Origin: Flavobacterium segetis
GTDB taxonomy: Bacteria > Bacteroidota > Bacteroidia > Flavobacteriales > Flavobacteriaceae
Reading direction: 5' to 3'
Assembly: GCF_900129575.1 (NCBI RefSeq)
Contig: NZ_FQWE01000001.1
Span: forward strand, 124,001-188,000
Length of the DNA stretch: 64,000 nt
The notes beneath the pieces are model-generated. The model ran no database searches. It worked only from the letters and a program-made list of their open reading frames with translations, and was not told the origin of the DNA. The translations under genes and the position numbers were made by a program. How positions within the stretch are numbered: position 1 is the first letter of the stretch; every line of letters begins with the position of its first letter. This document shows positions 1 through 8,713 of the stretch, one piece after another.

Positions 1-2
1 AA

Positions 3-560
3 GGAGATAAAATTAACGAAGACGAAATTGTAGCAAAAGTAGGGTTACCTTGTTTTGTAAAACCAAATAAAGCAGGATCAAGTTTTGGCATCTCTAAGGT
101 AAAAACCGCTGCTGAATTACCTATTGCCATTGAATTGGCTTATCAAGAAGATAACGAAATCATTATTGAAAGCTTCTTGGATGGTACCGAAGTTTCTGTA
201 GGCGTCATTAACTATAATGGGAAAGTTATCGTTTTACCCATCACAGAAATTGTCTCTGAAAATGATTTCTTCGATTATGAGGCTAAATATCTTGGGAAAT
301 CACAAGAAATCACACCCGCTAGAATCTCTGATGAAATGACTCTAAAAGTAAGCGAAATAGCCAAACGAGCATATGAAGTCTTGAAAATGAAAGGCTTCTC
401 TCGTAGCGAATTTATAATTGTAGAAGGGGAACCATTCATGCTGGAAATGAACACTATTCCGGGATTAACTACTGAGAGTTTAATTCCGCAGCAAGCTAAA
501 GCTGCTGGTATTTCACTTGAAGATTTGTTTACAAATGCTATTGAATTGGCTTTAGTATAA
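3..560 (+). CDS. ddl: D-alanine--D-alanine ligase, C-terminal part (5' end outside window)
   Basis: The open frame runs in from the window edge, so only the last 185 or so residues are present. The product joins two D-alanines using ATP to make the dipeptide for peptidoglycan precursors in the cytoplasm. The visible part is the ATP-grasp domain: VKPNKAGSSFGISK near the left edge (ATP-binding loop) and LEMNTIPGLTTESLIPQ near the C-terminus, which holds the Mg-binding Glu and Asn and the substrate loop typical of Ddl. The in-frame codons before position 135 continue the homologous sequence, so an internal TTG at 135 is not the true start. The next gene, coaD, is on the same strand 269 bases downstream. 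Confidence 0.95.
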   Translation, partial: GDKINEDEIVAKVGLPCFVKPNKAGSSFGISKVKTAAELPIAIELAYQEDNEIIIESFLDGTEVSVGVINYNGKVIVLPITEIVSENDFFDYEAKYLGKSQEITPARISDEMTLKVSEIAKRAYEVLKMKGFSRSEFIIVEGEPFMLEMNTIPGLTTESLIPQQAKAAGISLEDLFTNAIELALV

Positions 561-600
561 AACAATGAGTATATAAAATGAGTATAATGTTATAAATGTA

Positions 601-800
601 TTTCAAATTGCCACGAAGACACTAAAGCACCAATCCATATTTAAATTGTGCCTTTGCGGCTAAGAAAATAAAAAAAGTCCTATCCAAACTAAAAAATAAA
701 AATTTGGGCCTTTGTGCCTCTCTGGCTAGGCAAATCAAGAAACTATTAGTCAAATAAAAATTCATGCATTGTGCCTTTGAGGCTAATGAAAATCAAGCAT
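601..800. repeat. Short intergenic repeats of the 'tgtgcctttg-ggcta' type
   Basis: Between ddl and coaD three related words occur: TTGTGCCTTTGCGGCTAAG (about 647-665), GGGCCTTTGTGCCTCTCTGG (about 707-726) and TTGTGCCTTTGAGGCTAATG (about 769-788). The piece CCACGAAGACACTAAAGCAC (611-630) precedes them. From memory, such words are dispersed through Flavobacterium intergenic regions. No ORF or RNA gene is evident. Function is unknown. Confidence 0.5.
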
Positions 801-829
801 AATAATTAGCGGTGAAAAAAAATAAAATA

Positions 830-1285
830 ATGAAAAAAGCAATATTCCCAGGATCTTTTGATCCAATAACGTTAGGTCATGAGGACATTATTAATAGATC
901 AGTATCACTCTTTGACGAAATCGTAATCGCCATTGGCGTCAATGCTGAGAAAAAATATATGTTTTCACTAGAAGATCGAAAACGATTTATAGAGGAAACT
1001 TTCAAAGACGAACCCAAAGTTTCTGTAATCACATACGAAGGGCTAACTACTGAACTATGTAAAAAACTAAATGCAGATTTCATTTTGCGTGGTTTGCGCA
1101 ATCCAGCCGATTTCGAATTTGAAAAAGCAATCGCTCATACGAATCGCCGTTTATCTAAAATTGAAACAGTATTTTTATTGACAGCTGCAAAAACCTCTTA
1201 CATTAGCTCAAGCATAGTTAGGGATGTTCTTAGAAACGGCGGACAATATGAATTACTCGTTCCTGACGCAGTTCGAGTAAAATAA
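830..1285 (+). CDS. coaD: Phosphopantetheine adenylyltransferase
   Basis: CoaD transfers AMP from ATP to 4'-phosphopantetheine to give dephospho-CoA, the penultimate step of coenzyme A synthesis. The protein of 151 residues begins MKKAIFPGSFDPITLGHEDI, which contains the nucleotidyltransferase (T/H)xGH motif (TLGH) close to the N-terminus. The C-terminal ISSSIVR motif is also present. I chose ATG at 830 rather than the in-frame GTG at 812 because the family starts immediately before the beta strand AIFPGSFDP. Length is close to the usual ~160. It stands alone between ddl and a PhnA-type gene, all on the plus strand. Confidence 0.95.
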   Translation: MKKAIFPGSFDPITLGHEDIINRSVSLFDEIVIAIGVNAEKKYMFSLEDRKRFIEETFKDEPKVSVITYEGLTTELCKKLNADFILRGLRNPADFEFEKAIAHTNRRLSKIETVFLLTAAKTSYISSSIVRDVLRNGGQYELLVPDAVRVK

Positions 1286-1469
1286 TTTTAAAGTTAATAT
1301 AGTTTATTTGCCATGCTACAAGCGTATCATTATTATTTTTTAAAAGCAACTTAAGTAATCATTCTACGATCAATATTCAAAAGAATTTGGAATACAATTA
1401 AACACTACCTTAATAAATTGCGTAAACTATTTTAAATGGTAAATTCGCAAAAAATAAAGACAACATACA

Positions 1470-2048
1470 ATGAGCATAGAAAGAGAATTAAACAAACGTA
1501 GTGGATCAAAATGTGAACTTTGTGGCGCAACTGAAAACTTAAATGTGTACGAAGTACTTCCAACAAAAAAAGGAGGAGTCGATGAAAGTATAATGGCTTG
1601 TTCCACTTGTATTAGCCAAATCGAAAATCCCGATGTAGTAGATTTAAACCATTGGCGATGTTTAAACGATAGTATGTGGAGCGAACAAGTTCCGGTACAA
1701 GTTGTAGCTTGGAGAATATTAAGTCGTTTGCGTTCTGCTGGATGGCCTCAAGAATTATTAGACCAAATGTATTTAGATGAAGATAATTTAGCTTGGGCAC
1801 AAGCTACAGGCGAAGGAGAAGAGGACGAAAATAAAATAATACATCGCGACAGTAACGGCGTAATATTGGAGCATGGCGATTCAGTTGTATTAATAAAAGA
1901 CTTGAAAGTAAAAGGTTCAAGTATGGTCGCTAAACAAGGAACTGCAGTCCGAAACATACGTTTAGATCATGAAAATGCTGAATATATTGAAGGAAAAGTC
2001 GATGGACAAACGATTGTAATTATCACACAGTACGTTAAGAAAACTTAA
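1470..2048 (+). CDS. PhnA (YjdM-like) domain protein
   Basis: This 192-residue protein has an N-terminal zinc ribbon with two CxxC pairs (C15/C18 and C44/C47). A C-terminal PhnA domain holds the pattern HGDSVVLIKDLKVKGSS followed by KQGTAVRNIRL and IEGKVDGQTIVI, a small beta-barrel fold. PhnA/YjdM family proteins were named from the phosphonate locus of E. coli, but their biochemical role is not settled and phosphonate use should not be inferred. The protein is longer than the ~110-residue YjdM because of the extra middle segment (LNHWRCLNDSMWSEQVPVQV). No phosphonate genes are nearby. A strong terminator follows. Confidence 0.85.
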   Translation: MSIERELNKRSGSKCELCGATENLNVYEVLPTKKGGVDESIMACSTCISQIENPDVVDLNHWRCLNDSMWSEQVPVQVVAWRILSRLRSAGWPQELLDQMYLDEDNLAWAQATGEGEEDENKIIHRDSNGVILEHGDSVVLIKDLKVKGSSMVAKQGTAVRNIRLDHENAEYIEGKVDGQTIVIITQYVKKT

Positions 2049-2122
2049 ATTTAAGTTTTAAGTAGTTATTTTTTGAGTGTTCAGTTTCATAAGGGGTCAG
2101 TGTTCAGTTCTGAGTAATCAAT

Positions 2123-2170
2123 AAAAAAAGCGTTAGCAAGTATAAATTTATACTGCTAACGCTTTTTTTA
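2123..2170 (+). terminator. Strong hairpin terminator after the PhnA-type gene
   Basis: AAAAAAAGCGTTAGCA (2123-2138) pairs with TGCTAACGCTTTTTTT (2154-2169). Between them is a self-complementary GTATAAATTTATAC with a single bulged A at 2139. A-run and U-run on both sides make it potentially bidirectional. Confidence 0.85.
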
Positions 2171-2191
2171 TTTTTCTTTACCACCCAAAAA

Positions 2192-2588
2192 TACAATTCC
2201 AATTATCACGCTGGAAGCGACTCAACAATATCGATCAACTTTATAGCGATACTTCCAGCATGACAAAATTGAGGTTAAAAATAAAAGAAATCGCTAGCAA
2301 AAAATTATTTCTTGCTAACGGCTTTTTACTACGGAAATATGTAAGTTTAGATTTTATTACCTAAAACCTGTACGTTCTTTTATTAATAATTAAATACAAC
2401 TCCAATTATCACGCTGGAGGAGACTCGGCATTATCGAGATACTTTATAGAGATACTTCGAGTATGAAAAAGTAAAAATAAACTTTATCAAGCCACGTCTA
2501 CCAAACAATACAATTCCAATTGTCACGCTGGAAGCGACTCAATACTATTGACCAACTTTATAGGAATGCCTCCAGCATAAAAAATTAA
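2192..2588. repeat. Three copies of a ~75-bp hairpin-forming repeat
   Basis: Copies lie at about 2192-2268, 2394-2470 and 2508-2586. Each starts near TACAAyTCCAATTrTCACGC, continues TGGAagCGACTC, has ACTTTATAG in the middle and ends with a TrCyTCCAGCATGA-like word. In copy 1, GCTGGAAG (2210-2217) pairs perfectly with CTTCCAGC (2252-2259), and an inner TATCG/CGATA hairpin (2229-2233, 2247-2251) is possible. Copy 3 keeps the outer stem with one mismatch; copy 2 has lost it. A second weaker hairpin (TAGCAA/TTGCTA, 2291-2327) lies between copies 1 and 2. The rest of the 665-base gap between convergent genes holds no credible ORF. Confidence 0.75.
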
Positions 2589-2713
2589 ATGAACTGAGTA
2601 CTTTTAAAAACTGGTTAGTGCTCACTATTTTTTTTAAGCTTAATACTGAGCACTTACTAGTATTTCAAAACTGAATACCCAACAATCAATATTATTTAAA
2701 GCTGACCACTACT

Positions 2714-4060
2714 CTACTCCTCTTCTTTCTTAATAACTTTTCTCGCTACTTCGATTTTAAATTTTTTTCCTTTCATTTTTTGATCTCTAATAGCATGAAG
2801 TAAATCTTTTACTTTATTGAATTTCACTGCTGCAAAGGAAATAAAATCTTTTACTTCAATCAATCCTAAATCACCTTTTTCAAGATTACCTTTTTGAGAA
2901 AAGAAACCTACAATATCAATTTTATTTAATTTATTTTTCTTTCCGCCACTAATGTAAATGGTTTGGAATTGAGGTGGTTTAGGTAAAGAAATATTATTTT
3001 CTGTATTAAAAACTGGCATCCCATAATCTAAATAATCTACTTTTTTCTCACTTTCATGAGTAATTATATAAGCTGTTCCAGATGCTAGCATCCTAGCAGT
3101 ACGACCATTTCTATGTGTAAACTCATCCTCTTTAGCAGGCAAATGATAATGTATTACGTGATTCATCTCGGGAATGTCAAGACCACGAGCGGCTAAATCA
3201 GTGGTAATTAAATAACTGACACTTCCATTACGAAACTGAATTAACGCTCGTTCTCTCTCATCCTGATCCATTCCGCCATGATAATAAGTCGCATAAATTC
3301 CTTTTTCGTTCAAGGTGTCGCTAATTCTTTCTGCAGCATCGCGGTGATTACAAAAAACAATAGCTGATTCTGATTTTAAAGAGCAAATCAAGTTGAACAA
3401 ACTACCTATTTTGTCTTTTTCCTTAGACACTACCATTTTCATTGCAAGATTTGATTCCTGCTCATTTTCGGGGATAAAGTCTAAAATTGTTGGATTCACC
3501 ACTCTTGTATACCTTGGAATCTCAATATCAGATGTGGCTGAAACCAGAACACGCTTATTCAATTTGGTTAATTTACCTATGATAAACGACATTTGCTCAT
3601 GAAAACCCAATTGCAATGACTTATCAAATTCATCAAGAATTAAGGTTTGAATTTTATCAATACGAAAAGTTCCTCTATCAATATGATCTGCAATTCGGCC
3701 TGGCGTTCCTATTAAAACTGCGGGCGGATTACTTAAATTTTTAATTTCAGTGTCTATAGAATGTCCGCCGTAACAAACATTAACTTTATATTCAGTACCC
3801 ATTTTTTTCCAAACTTGCTCAATCTGCAATCCTAATTCACGCGACGGAACTAGAATCAAACTTTGAACAGAAAGAATTTCGGGCTGTAACATTTCTAAAA
3901 TAGGCAATAAAAAAGCGAGTGTTTTTCCTGAACCCGTTGGCGAAAGCAATAAAACATTGTTATCATTTAAAATCGCATCTTGAGCAACTTCTTGCATTTC
4001 GTTTAAGCTTTCAATGCCTAAATTCAACAGTATATTGTTAGAATGGTGTTTCTTATTCAT
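2714..4060 (-). CDS. DEAD-box RNA helicase, DbpA-like
   Basis: The 448-residue protein has the full superfamily 2 helicase core: Walker A PTGSGKT (residues 41-47), motif Ia PSREL (72-76), TPGR (119-122), motif II DEFD (143-146) in place of the classical DEAD, SAT (174-176) and HRNGRTAR in motif VI. The final ~75 residues (KIDIVGFFSQKGNLEKGDLG onwards) resemble the DbpA RNA-binding domain, which in E. coli DbpA recognises hairpin 92 of 23S rRNA. A role in large-subunit ribosome assembly is therefore likely but inferred. It is convergent with the PhnA-type gene. A TACCTTTG box lies 15 bases before its ATG. Confidence 0.88.
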   Translation of the reverse strand: MNKKHHSNNILLNLGIESLNEMQEVAQDAILNDNNVLLLSPTGSGKTLAFLLPILEMLQPEILSVQSLILVPSRELGLQIEQVWKKMGTEYKVNVCYGGHSIDTEIKNLSNPPAVLIGTPGRIADHIDRGTFRIDKIQTLILDEFDKSLQLGFHEQMSFIIGKLTKLNKRVLVSATSDIEIPRYTRVVNPTILDFIPENEQESNLAMKMVVSKEKDKIGSLFNLICSLKSESAIVFCNHRDAAERISDTLNEKGIYATYYHGGMDQDERERALIQFRNGSVSYLITTDLAARGLDIPEMNHVIHYHLPAKEDEFTHRNGRTARMLASGTAYIITHESEKKVDYLDYGMPVFNTENNISLPKPPQFQTIYISGGKKNKLNKIDIVGFFSQKGNLEKGDLGLIEVKDFISFAAVKFNKVKDLLHAIRDQKMKGKKFKIEVARKVIKKEEE

Positions 4061-4075
4061 TTTTGTTTATTTGTG

Positions 4076-4083
4076 CAAAGGTA
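4076..4083 (-). promoter_or_regulatory. Bacteroidota -7 element of the helicase gene
   Basis: Minus-strand TACCTTTG (plus-strand CAAAGGTA) matches TAnnTTTG exactly and ends 15 bases upstream of the helicase ATG at 4060. Confidence 0.6.
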
Positions 4084-4166
4084 ATTTTAAATTTTAATGT
4101 TTTGTTTTTTTTAAATAAGTCCTTTCACTGAGTTGCCGCCTTCTAAAAAAGTATCTAAAAAATAGT

Positions 4167-4174
4167 TACATTTG
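4167..4174 (+). promoter_or_regulatory. Candidate -7 element of the M14 peptidase gene
   Basis: TACATTTG matches TAnnTTTG and ends 23 bases before the ATG at 4198. No TTG at a good -33 distance is visible. Confidence 0.5.
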
Positions 4175-4197
4175 ATATTCAATTTAAAAATCAAACT

Positions 4198-5928
4198 ATG
4201 CGATTTTTTACATTTTTTCTTCTACTATTATCAGTTAGTTTGCTGGCACAAAAAACAACTAAATACGATACTTTTTTCGAAAAAGGAAATGGCAATCAAT
4301 CTGCTAATTACCAAGAAACAATTAATTATTACCGCCTTTTAGCTAAAGATTTTCCAACTATTGAAATTCAAGAAATGGGACTTACGGATAGTGGAGTTCC
4401 TCTAAATATAGTGATTTTTAGTGCTTGTAAACAATTTGATTTTGATAAAATTAAAAAAAATAAAGCTGTAATTTTATTAAATAATGGAATTCACGCGGGC
4501 GAGCCCGACGGTATAGATGCCAGTATGCAACTATTTAGAGATTTGGCTTTAAGCCGCATAAGCGTTCCAAAAAATACTGTCATCGTTTCTATTCCTGTTT
4601 ACAATATAGGTGGCTATTTAAATCGAAATTCAACATCAAGAGCCAATCAAGATGGACCAGAAGTGTATGGTTTTAGAGGAAATGCTAGAAACTATGATTT
4701 AAATCGCGACTTTATAAAATCAGATACGAGAAACACAAAAAGTTTTATAGAAATATTCCACAAAATAAATCCTGATATTTTTATTGATAATCATGTAAGC
4801 AATGGCGCTGATTACCAATATAAATTGACTTATATCATGACACAGCACAACAAATTAGGAACTATTTTAGGTGATTTTTTAAATACTGATATGATGCCAG
4901 AGCTAGTGAAGGATCTACAAAAAAAGAAAATTGAAACTACTCCCTATGTAAACGCATTTTCAGATACACCTGACAAAGGTTTTGCGCAATTTTTCGAGAG
5001 TCCGCGATATGCAACGGGTTACACTTCTTTATTCAACACTATCGGTTTTGTAGTTGAAACGCACATGCTTAAAAAATATGCCGAACGCGTTAGAGTTACT
5101 TATGAATATATGCGATCCGCAATTGATTTTACAGATGCTAATTATTCTAAAATTAAACAATTAAGATTAAAAAATGAAGAGCAGTACCAACCGCAAAAAT
5201 CCTACACTATAAAATGGGAAATTGATACTACAAAATCGCTGCCGTTCCCATTTTTAGGATATCAAGCAAGCTATAAAAAAAGTGATGTAACAACAGGAAA
5301 TCGATTGTTCTACGACCGCACAAAACCGTATAAAAAAGATGTTCCCTTTAGCAAAGAATACAAATCCACTAAAGAGATTATCATACCTTCAGCGTATATT
5401 ATACCACAAGGATTTTGGGACGTTATAGAGTTGTTAAAAAGTAACGGAATTCAAATGCAAGAGCTAAAAAAAGACACGCTAATTGAGGTAGAAAGCTACC
5501 GCATTGCTGATTTTAAAACGGTAAATTCGGCTTATGAAGGACACTATTTACATAGAAATACGACGCTAACATCTCAAATAAAAAAGTTAACTTTTGCTAA
5601 AGGAGATTACATTGTTTCAACAGCACAAAAGGGTGTAAAATATTTACTAGAAACACTAGAGCCTGAAGCGGTTGATTCCTTTTTTAATTGGAATTTCTTT
5701 GATACCATTTTACAACAAAAAGAAGGCTATTCCAACTATGTTTTTGAGGATACGGCGGCACAAATAATGAAAGAGAATCCCAAATTAAAAGCAGAATTTG
5801 ACCAAAAAAAGCAAAGTGATGCCGACTTTTTAAAAATTCCAGAAGCACAATTGGATTGGATTTATAAACATTCCGAGTATTACGAAAAAGCTCATTTACA
5901 GTATCCCGTATATCGCATTTTAAAATAA
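4198..5928 (+). CDS. Secreted M14-family zinc carboxypeptidase
   Basis: The 576-residue product begins with a signal peptide (MRFFTFFLLLLSVSLLAQ, cleavage probably after residue 18), so it acts in the periplasm or outside. M14 signatures are visible: the zinc motif HAGE (H99, E102), the substrate-binding NYDLNRDF, a third zinc ligand His in IDNHVSNGADYQ, and the catalytic Glu candidate in FVVETHMLKK. M14 enzymes remove C-terminal residues from peptides or cleave peptidoglycan stems; which applies here cannot be told from sequence. The C-terminal 250 residues lack a family I recognise. It is a single gene between divergent and convergent neighbours. Confidence 0.88.
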   Translation: MRFFTFFLLLLSVSLLAQKTTKYDTFFEKGNGNQSANYQETINYYRLLAKDFPTIEIQEMGLTDSGVPLNIVIFSACKQFDFDKIKKNKAVILLNNGIHAGEPDGIDASMQLFRDLALSRISVPKNTVIVSIPVYNIGGYLNRNSTSRANQDGPEVYGFRGNARNYDLNRDFIKSDTRNTKSFIEIFHKINPDIFIDNHVSNGADYQYKLTYIMTQHNKLGTILGDFLNTDMMPELVKDLQKKKIETTPYVNAFSDTPDKGFAQFFESPRYATGYTSLFNTIGFVVETHMLKKYAERVRVTYEYMRSAIDFTDANYSKIKQLRLKNEEQYQPQKSYTIKWEIDTTKSLPFPFLGYQASYKKSDVTTGNRLFYDRTKPYKKDVPFSKEYKSTKEIIIPSAYIIPQGFWDVIELLKSNGIQMQELKKDTLIEVESYRIADFKTVNSAYEGHYLHRNTTLTSQIKKLTFAKGDYIVSTAQKGVKYLLETLEPEAVDSFFNWNFFDTILQQKEGYSNYVFEDTAAQIMKENPKLKAEFDQKKQSDADFLKIPEAQLDWIYKHSEYYEKAHLQYPVYRILK

Positions 5929-6087
5929 TAACGATGATTTTTTGCTTTTAAATTCAAAAATAAGCAATCAGAATTTTAATATAAATGGTGAAAAATAAAA
6001 CGCAGATTTCACGGATTTACATAAATAAATTTGTAGACATCCGCCTTTAAATTTTTACCGTTTTAGTGACCTCAAAGTAGCAATTAA

Positions 6088-6687
6088 TTATAACTTATTC
6101 TCCTCTTCAAATAATAATTTGATATTTTCGTATGAATTTTTTAGCGCTTCCTTAACTTGCTCTGGATTGAGCCAAGCTACTTTTTCTATACCTTCTTCGA
6201 TTTGACCTTTTGGCGTGCCTTCAAAGTCGGATTGCATTTCATACCAATGTGTAATTTTTAACTTATACTTGCTATTTCTTCTAAAAACATGGTAGGTTTT
6301 TTGAAGCTTATGAGAAATGGACAACCCATTTACACCAGTCTCCTCCTCTACTTCACGCATTGCTGTGTCTTCTAGTTCTTCTCCCTTTTCAATACCGCCT
6401 TTTGGCAAATCCCATTTACCATTTCGAAAAATAAATAATACTTCACCCTTTTTATTATATACTAATCCTCCTCCAGCTTTGCAAACACTAATTTTAGATT
6501 TTAATGTCTTCATAATCAAGCTTTCATCAGGATGATACAAATAAGCTTTCTGGATTTTATTTTGAAATATTTTTACTATAAGTTGTTCTATGTCAATACT
6601 TTCTAATAGAAATAACTGAAAATCAGTCTCCTTAGAGATGTGATTTGTCAAAAAAAGTGGCTTGTCGTTAACAAAAACTTTATACAT
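6088..6687 (-). CDS. Nudix hydrolase
   Basis: The 199-residue protein has a complete Nudix box, GGIEKGEELEDTAMREVEEE followed by TGV, which fits GX5EX7REUXEEXGU. The segment VYNKKGEVLFIFRNGKWDLP before it is the usual preceding beta strand region. Nudix enzymes hydrolyse nucleoside diphosphates linked to another group. The first ~65 residues (MYKVFVNDKPLFLTNHISKE) form an extra N-terminal part of unknown role. Substrate cannot be assigned. It is divergent from pyrE with only seven bases between the two start codons, so the promoters must lie inside the opposite coding regions or the genes have very short leaders. Confidence 0.9.
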   Translation of the reverse strand: MYKVFVNDKPLFLTNHISKETDFQLFLLESIDIEQLIVKIFQNKIQKAYLYHPDESLIMKTLKSKISVCKAGGGLVYNKKGEVLFIFRNGKWDLPKGGIEKGEELEDTAMREVEEETGVNGLSISHKLQKTYHVFRRNSKYKLKITHWYEMQSDFEGTPKGQIEEGIEKVAWLNPEQVKEALKNSYENIKLLFEEENKL

Positions 6688-6694
6688 TTGTACT

Positions 6695-7342
6695 ATGATT
6701 TTTAATAAAGATACAGCCGAAAAAACAGCCGAATTCCTTTTGCAAATAAATGCAATTAAATTGAATCCAAGAAATCCTTTTACATGGGCTTCGGGATGGA
6801 AATCGCCAATCTATTGTGATAACCGATTAATTCTCTCATTTCCAGCAGTAAGAAATTATATTAGAGATGAATTCTCGAAAAATATTGAAAAGCAATTTGG
6901 AAAACCAGATGTTATTGCCGGTGTTGCCACTGGCGCGATAGGAATTGGAGTTCTAGTAGCAGAAAGTTTGGGATTACCTTTCGTTTATGTCCGACCAGAA
7001 GCTAAAAAACACGGAAGACAAAATCAGGTTGAAGGATTTTTACAAAAAGGACAAAATGTTGTTGTTGTAGAAGATTTGATAAGTACCGGAAACAGCAGTT
7101 TGATGGCTGTTGCGGCTCTTCGTGAAGCAGGTGCTAATGTTAAAGGCATGGCTGCAATATTTACTTACGGATTTAGTGTGGCCGAAGAAAACTTTAAAGC
7201 AGCTAACATTGATTTGTATTCATTAAGCAATTATCAACATTTATTGAATTTGGCTGTAGCCAAAAGGTATATCACTGATGATGAAGAACAAACACTACGA
7301 GAATGGAATGTGAGTCCTTCTACTTGGACAACTGAGGTTTAA
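6695..7342 (+). CDS. pyrE: Orotate phosphoribosyltransferase
   Basis: PyrE joins orotate and PRPP to give OMP in de novo pyrimidine synthesis. The 215-residue protein contains the PRPP-binding motif VVVVEDLISTGNSSL, the ASGWKSPIYCDNR loop near the N-terminus and YVRPEAKKHGRQNQVEG, the mobile catalytic loop region. I chose ATG at 6695 (MIFNKDTAEK); the upstream TTG at 6662 would overlap the divergent Nudix gene and add a non-homologous leader. An SRPBCC protein gene follows after 19 bases and is probably co-transcribed. Confidence 0.95.
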   Translation: MIFNKDTAEKTAEFLLQINAIKLNPRNPFTWASGWKSPIYCDNRLILSFPAVRNYIRDEFSKNIEKQFGKPDVIAGVATGAIGIGVLVAESLGLPFVYVRPEAKKHGRQNQVEGFLQKGQNVVVVEDLISTGNSSLMAVAALREAGANVKGMAAIFTYGFSVAEENFKAANIDLYSLSNYQHLLNLAVAKRYITDDEEQTLREWNVSPSTWTTEV

Positions 7343-7361
7343 TAATTAAAAATAATAGAAA

Positions 7362-7754
7362 ATGAACTTAGAAAGTCCTAAAGTTACAGTTGAAAAATCA
7401 GCTCTTGAATTATTTAACTCGCTCAGTGATGTCAGAAATTTTGAAAAATTAATGCCAGAAAATATAGCTAAATTTGAAGTTATTGGCGAAGACGCTTTTA
7501 TTTTTGGGTTGAAAGGAATGCCCGAAATTAAGTTAAAAATGAAAGAGAAAGTTGAACCAACAAAAATTGTTTTAGGTGCCGCAAGTGATAAATTGCCTTT
7601 TACTTTGATAGCAAATATTGAATCTTTATCTGAAAATTCAAGCGCTGTAAAACTTGATTTTGAAGGTGAGTTTAATGCTATGATGGCTATGATGATAAAA
7701 GGACCTATTGGAAAATTCATTGAAACTTTAGCAAGCAATATGCATAAATTGTAG
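7362..7754 (+). CDS. SRPBCC / START-like fold protein
   Basis: The 130-residue protein starts MNLESPKVTVEKSALELFNS, a beta strand followed by the helix typical of SRPBCC domains (polyketide cyclase/CoxG/START-like hydrophobic ligand binders), and ends in a long C-terminal helix. It shows no catalytic motif. It follows pyrE by 19 bases on the same strand, an arrangement I recall from other Flavobacteria, but no functional link is known to me. A hairpin terminator follows. Confidence 0.75.
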   Translation: MNLESPKVTVEKSALELFNSLSDVRNFEKLMPENIAKFEVIGEDAFIFGLKGMPEIKLKMKEKVEPTKIVLGAASDKLPFTLIANIESLSENSSAVKLDFEGEFNAMMAMMIKGPIGKFIETLASNMHKL

Positions 7755-7779
7755 TTTTAAAAACTTTTAAAAAGTAAAA

Positions 7780-7825
7780 AAAGACAAAGAAATTAGACGA
7801 TTGTTTATTTTCTTTGCTTTTTTTG
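7780..7825 (+). terminator. Terminator of the pyrE operon
   Basis: CAAAGAAA (7785-7792) pairs with TTTCTTTG (7809-7816), preceded by an A-run and followed by CTTTTTTTG. Confidence 0.6.
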
Positions 7826-7890
7826 TTAAATGTGATTGTATTTTATTTACCTCCAATATTATCAATACGATTTTATTTATTATGAATACA

Positions 7891-8619
7891 TCAATAAAGC
7901 ATTTGTACTTCTTTGATATCAAATTCCGGAATTGAATCGTCCTCCAACATAATTTTTAGCTTTCCAGTCGCAGAAACGCCTTGAATTATACCCATAAACT
8001 TATTAGATTGCATATCTGAAAAAGGCATTGGGATTCCTTTTTTAAATAAATAACTTGTGTATTTGCTGTTAAATAATAATTTTAAAGATTGCCATAGAAT
8101 GAAATTTTTTTCAATAGTTTCAGCAATTGTATATAACAGATTTTCTAATTCAAAGTTTTGACCGCTCATTATGACCAAAGAGGATGCACGCGGCAAATTT
8201 TCAAAGTTAGTTTGGTTCACGTTTAAACCCAATCCAACAACAGAAGCAATTGTTCCATCTCCTTTAACACTGTTTTCAATTAAAATGCCACCAATCTTTT
8301 TATTATCTGACATTATGTCGTTAGGCCATTTTATACTAAGTTTAGGGATATTGAGTGATTGTAAGACTTCTAGAATAGAAACAGAAACTAGGATATTGAG
8401 ATTAAAAATCTGATGAACATTTAATAAAAAATCTTTAATCAAAATACTCATTATTAAGTTTTTACCAACTTCAGACGACCAAACAGCTCCCATTTGCCCC
8501 TTACCTTTTGTTTGACTATTTGCAGTTACAACAGTAAAATTATTTATATTTTGCTGGTTTGACAGGCCTTTAAGGAACTCATTTGTAGAATCTATGGCAT
8601 CGAGTTTGATTACTTTCAT
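7891..8619 (-). CDS. birA: Biotin--[acetyl-CoA-carboxylase] ligase
   Basis: BirA makes biotinyl-AMP and attaches biotin to the carrier protein of acetyl-CoA carboxylase. With ATG at 8619 the protein has 242 residues, starting MKVIKLDAIDSTNEFLKGLS; the STN signature at the beginning of the catalytic domain supports this start over a longer reading beginning at 8676. Biotin/ATP-binding motifs KGKGQMGAVWSS and SIKWPNDIM plus KIGGILIENS are present. There is no N-terminal DNA-binding domain, so it is a monofunctional (class I) ligase. It is divergent from rsfS, with about 95 bases between starts. Confidence 0.93.
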   Translation of the reverse strand: MKVIKLDAIDSTNEFLKGLSNQQNINNFTVVTANSQTKGKGQMGAVWSSEVGKNLIMSILIKDFLLNVHQIFNLNILVSVSILEVLQSLNIPKLSIKWPNDIMSDNKKIGGILIENSVKGDGTIASVVGLGLNVNQTNFENLPRASSLVIMSGQNFELENLLYTIAETIEKNFILWQSLKLLFNSKYTSYLFKKGIPMPFSDMQSNKFMGIIQGVSATGKLKIMLEDDSIPEFDIKEVQMLY

Positions 8620-8713
8620 TTTACGTTTTTTGTAAACAGAATTTAATATTATGTTAAGGTTCAAAAATAATGACAAAAAATGGTAACTTTACAAACTTAT
8701 ATAAAAATAATTC

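Noticed and set aside
812..829. GTG start for coaD 18 bases upstream
   Set aside because: The family N-terminus begins at the ATG at 830; the extra KKNKIM residues have no homology.
7346..7738. Antisense open frame opposite the SRPBCC gene
   Set aside because: Almost exactly covers the real gene on the other strand and shows no domain.
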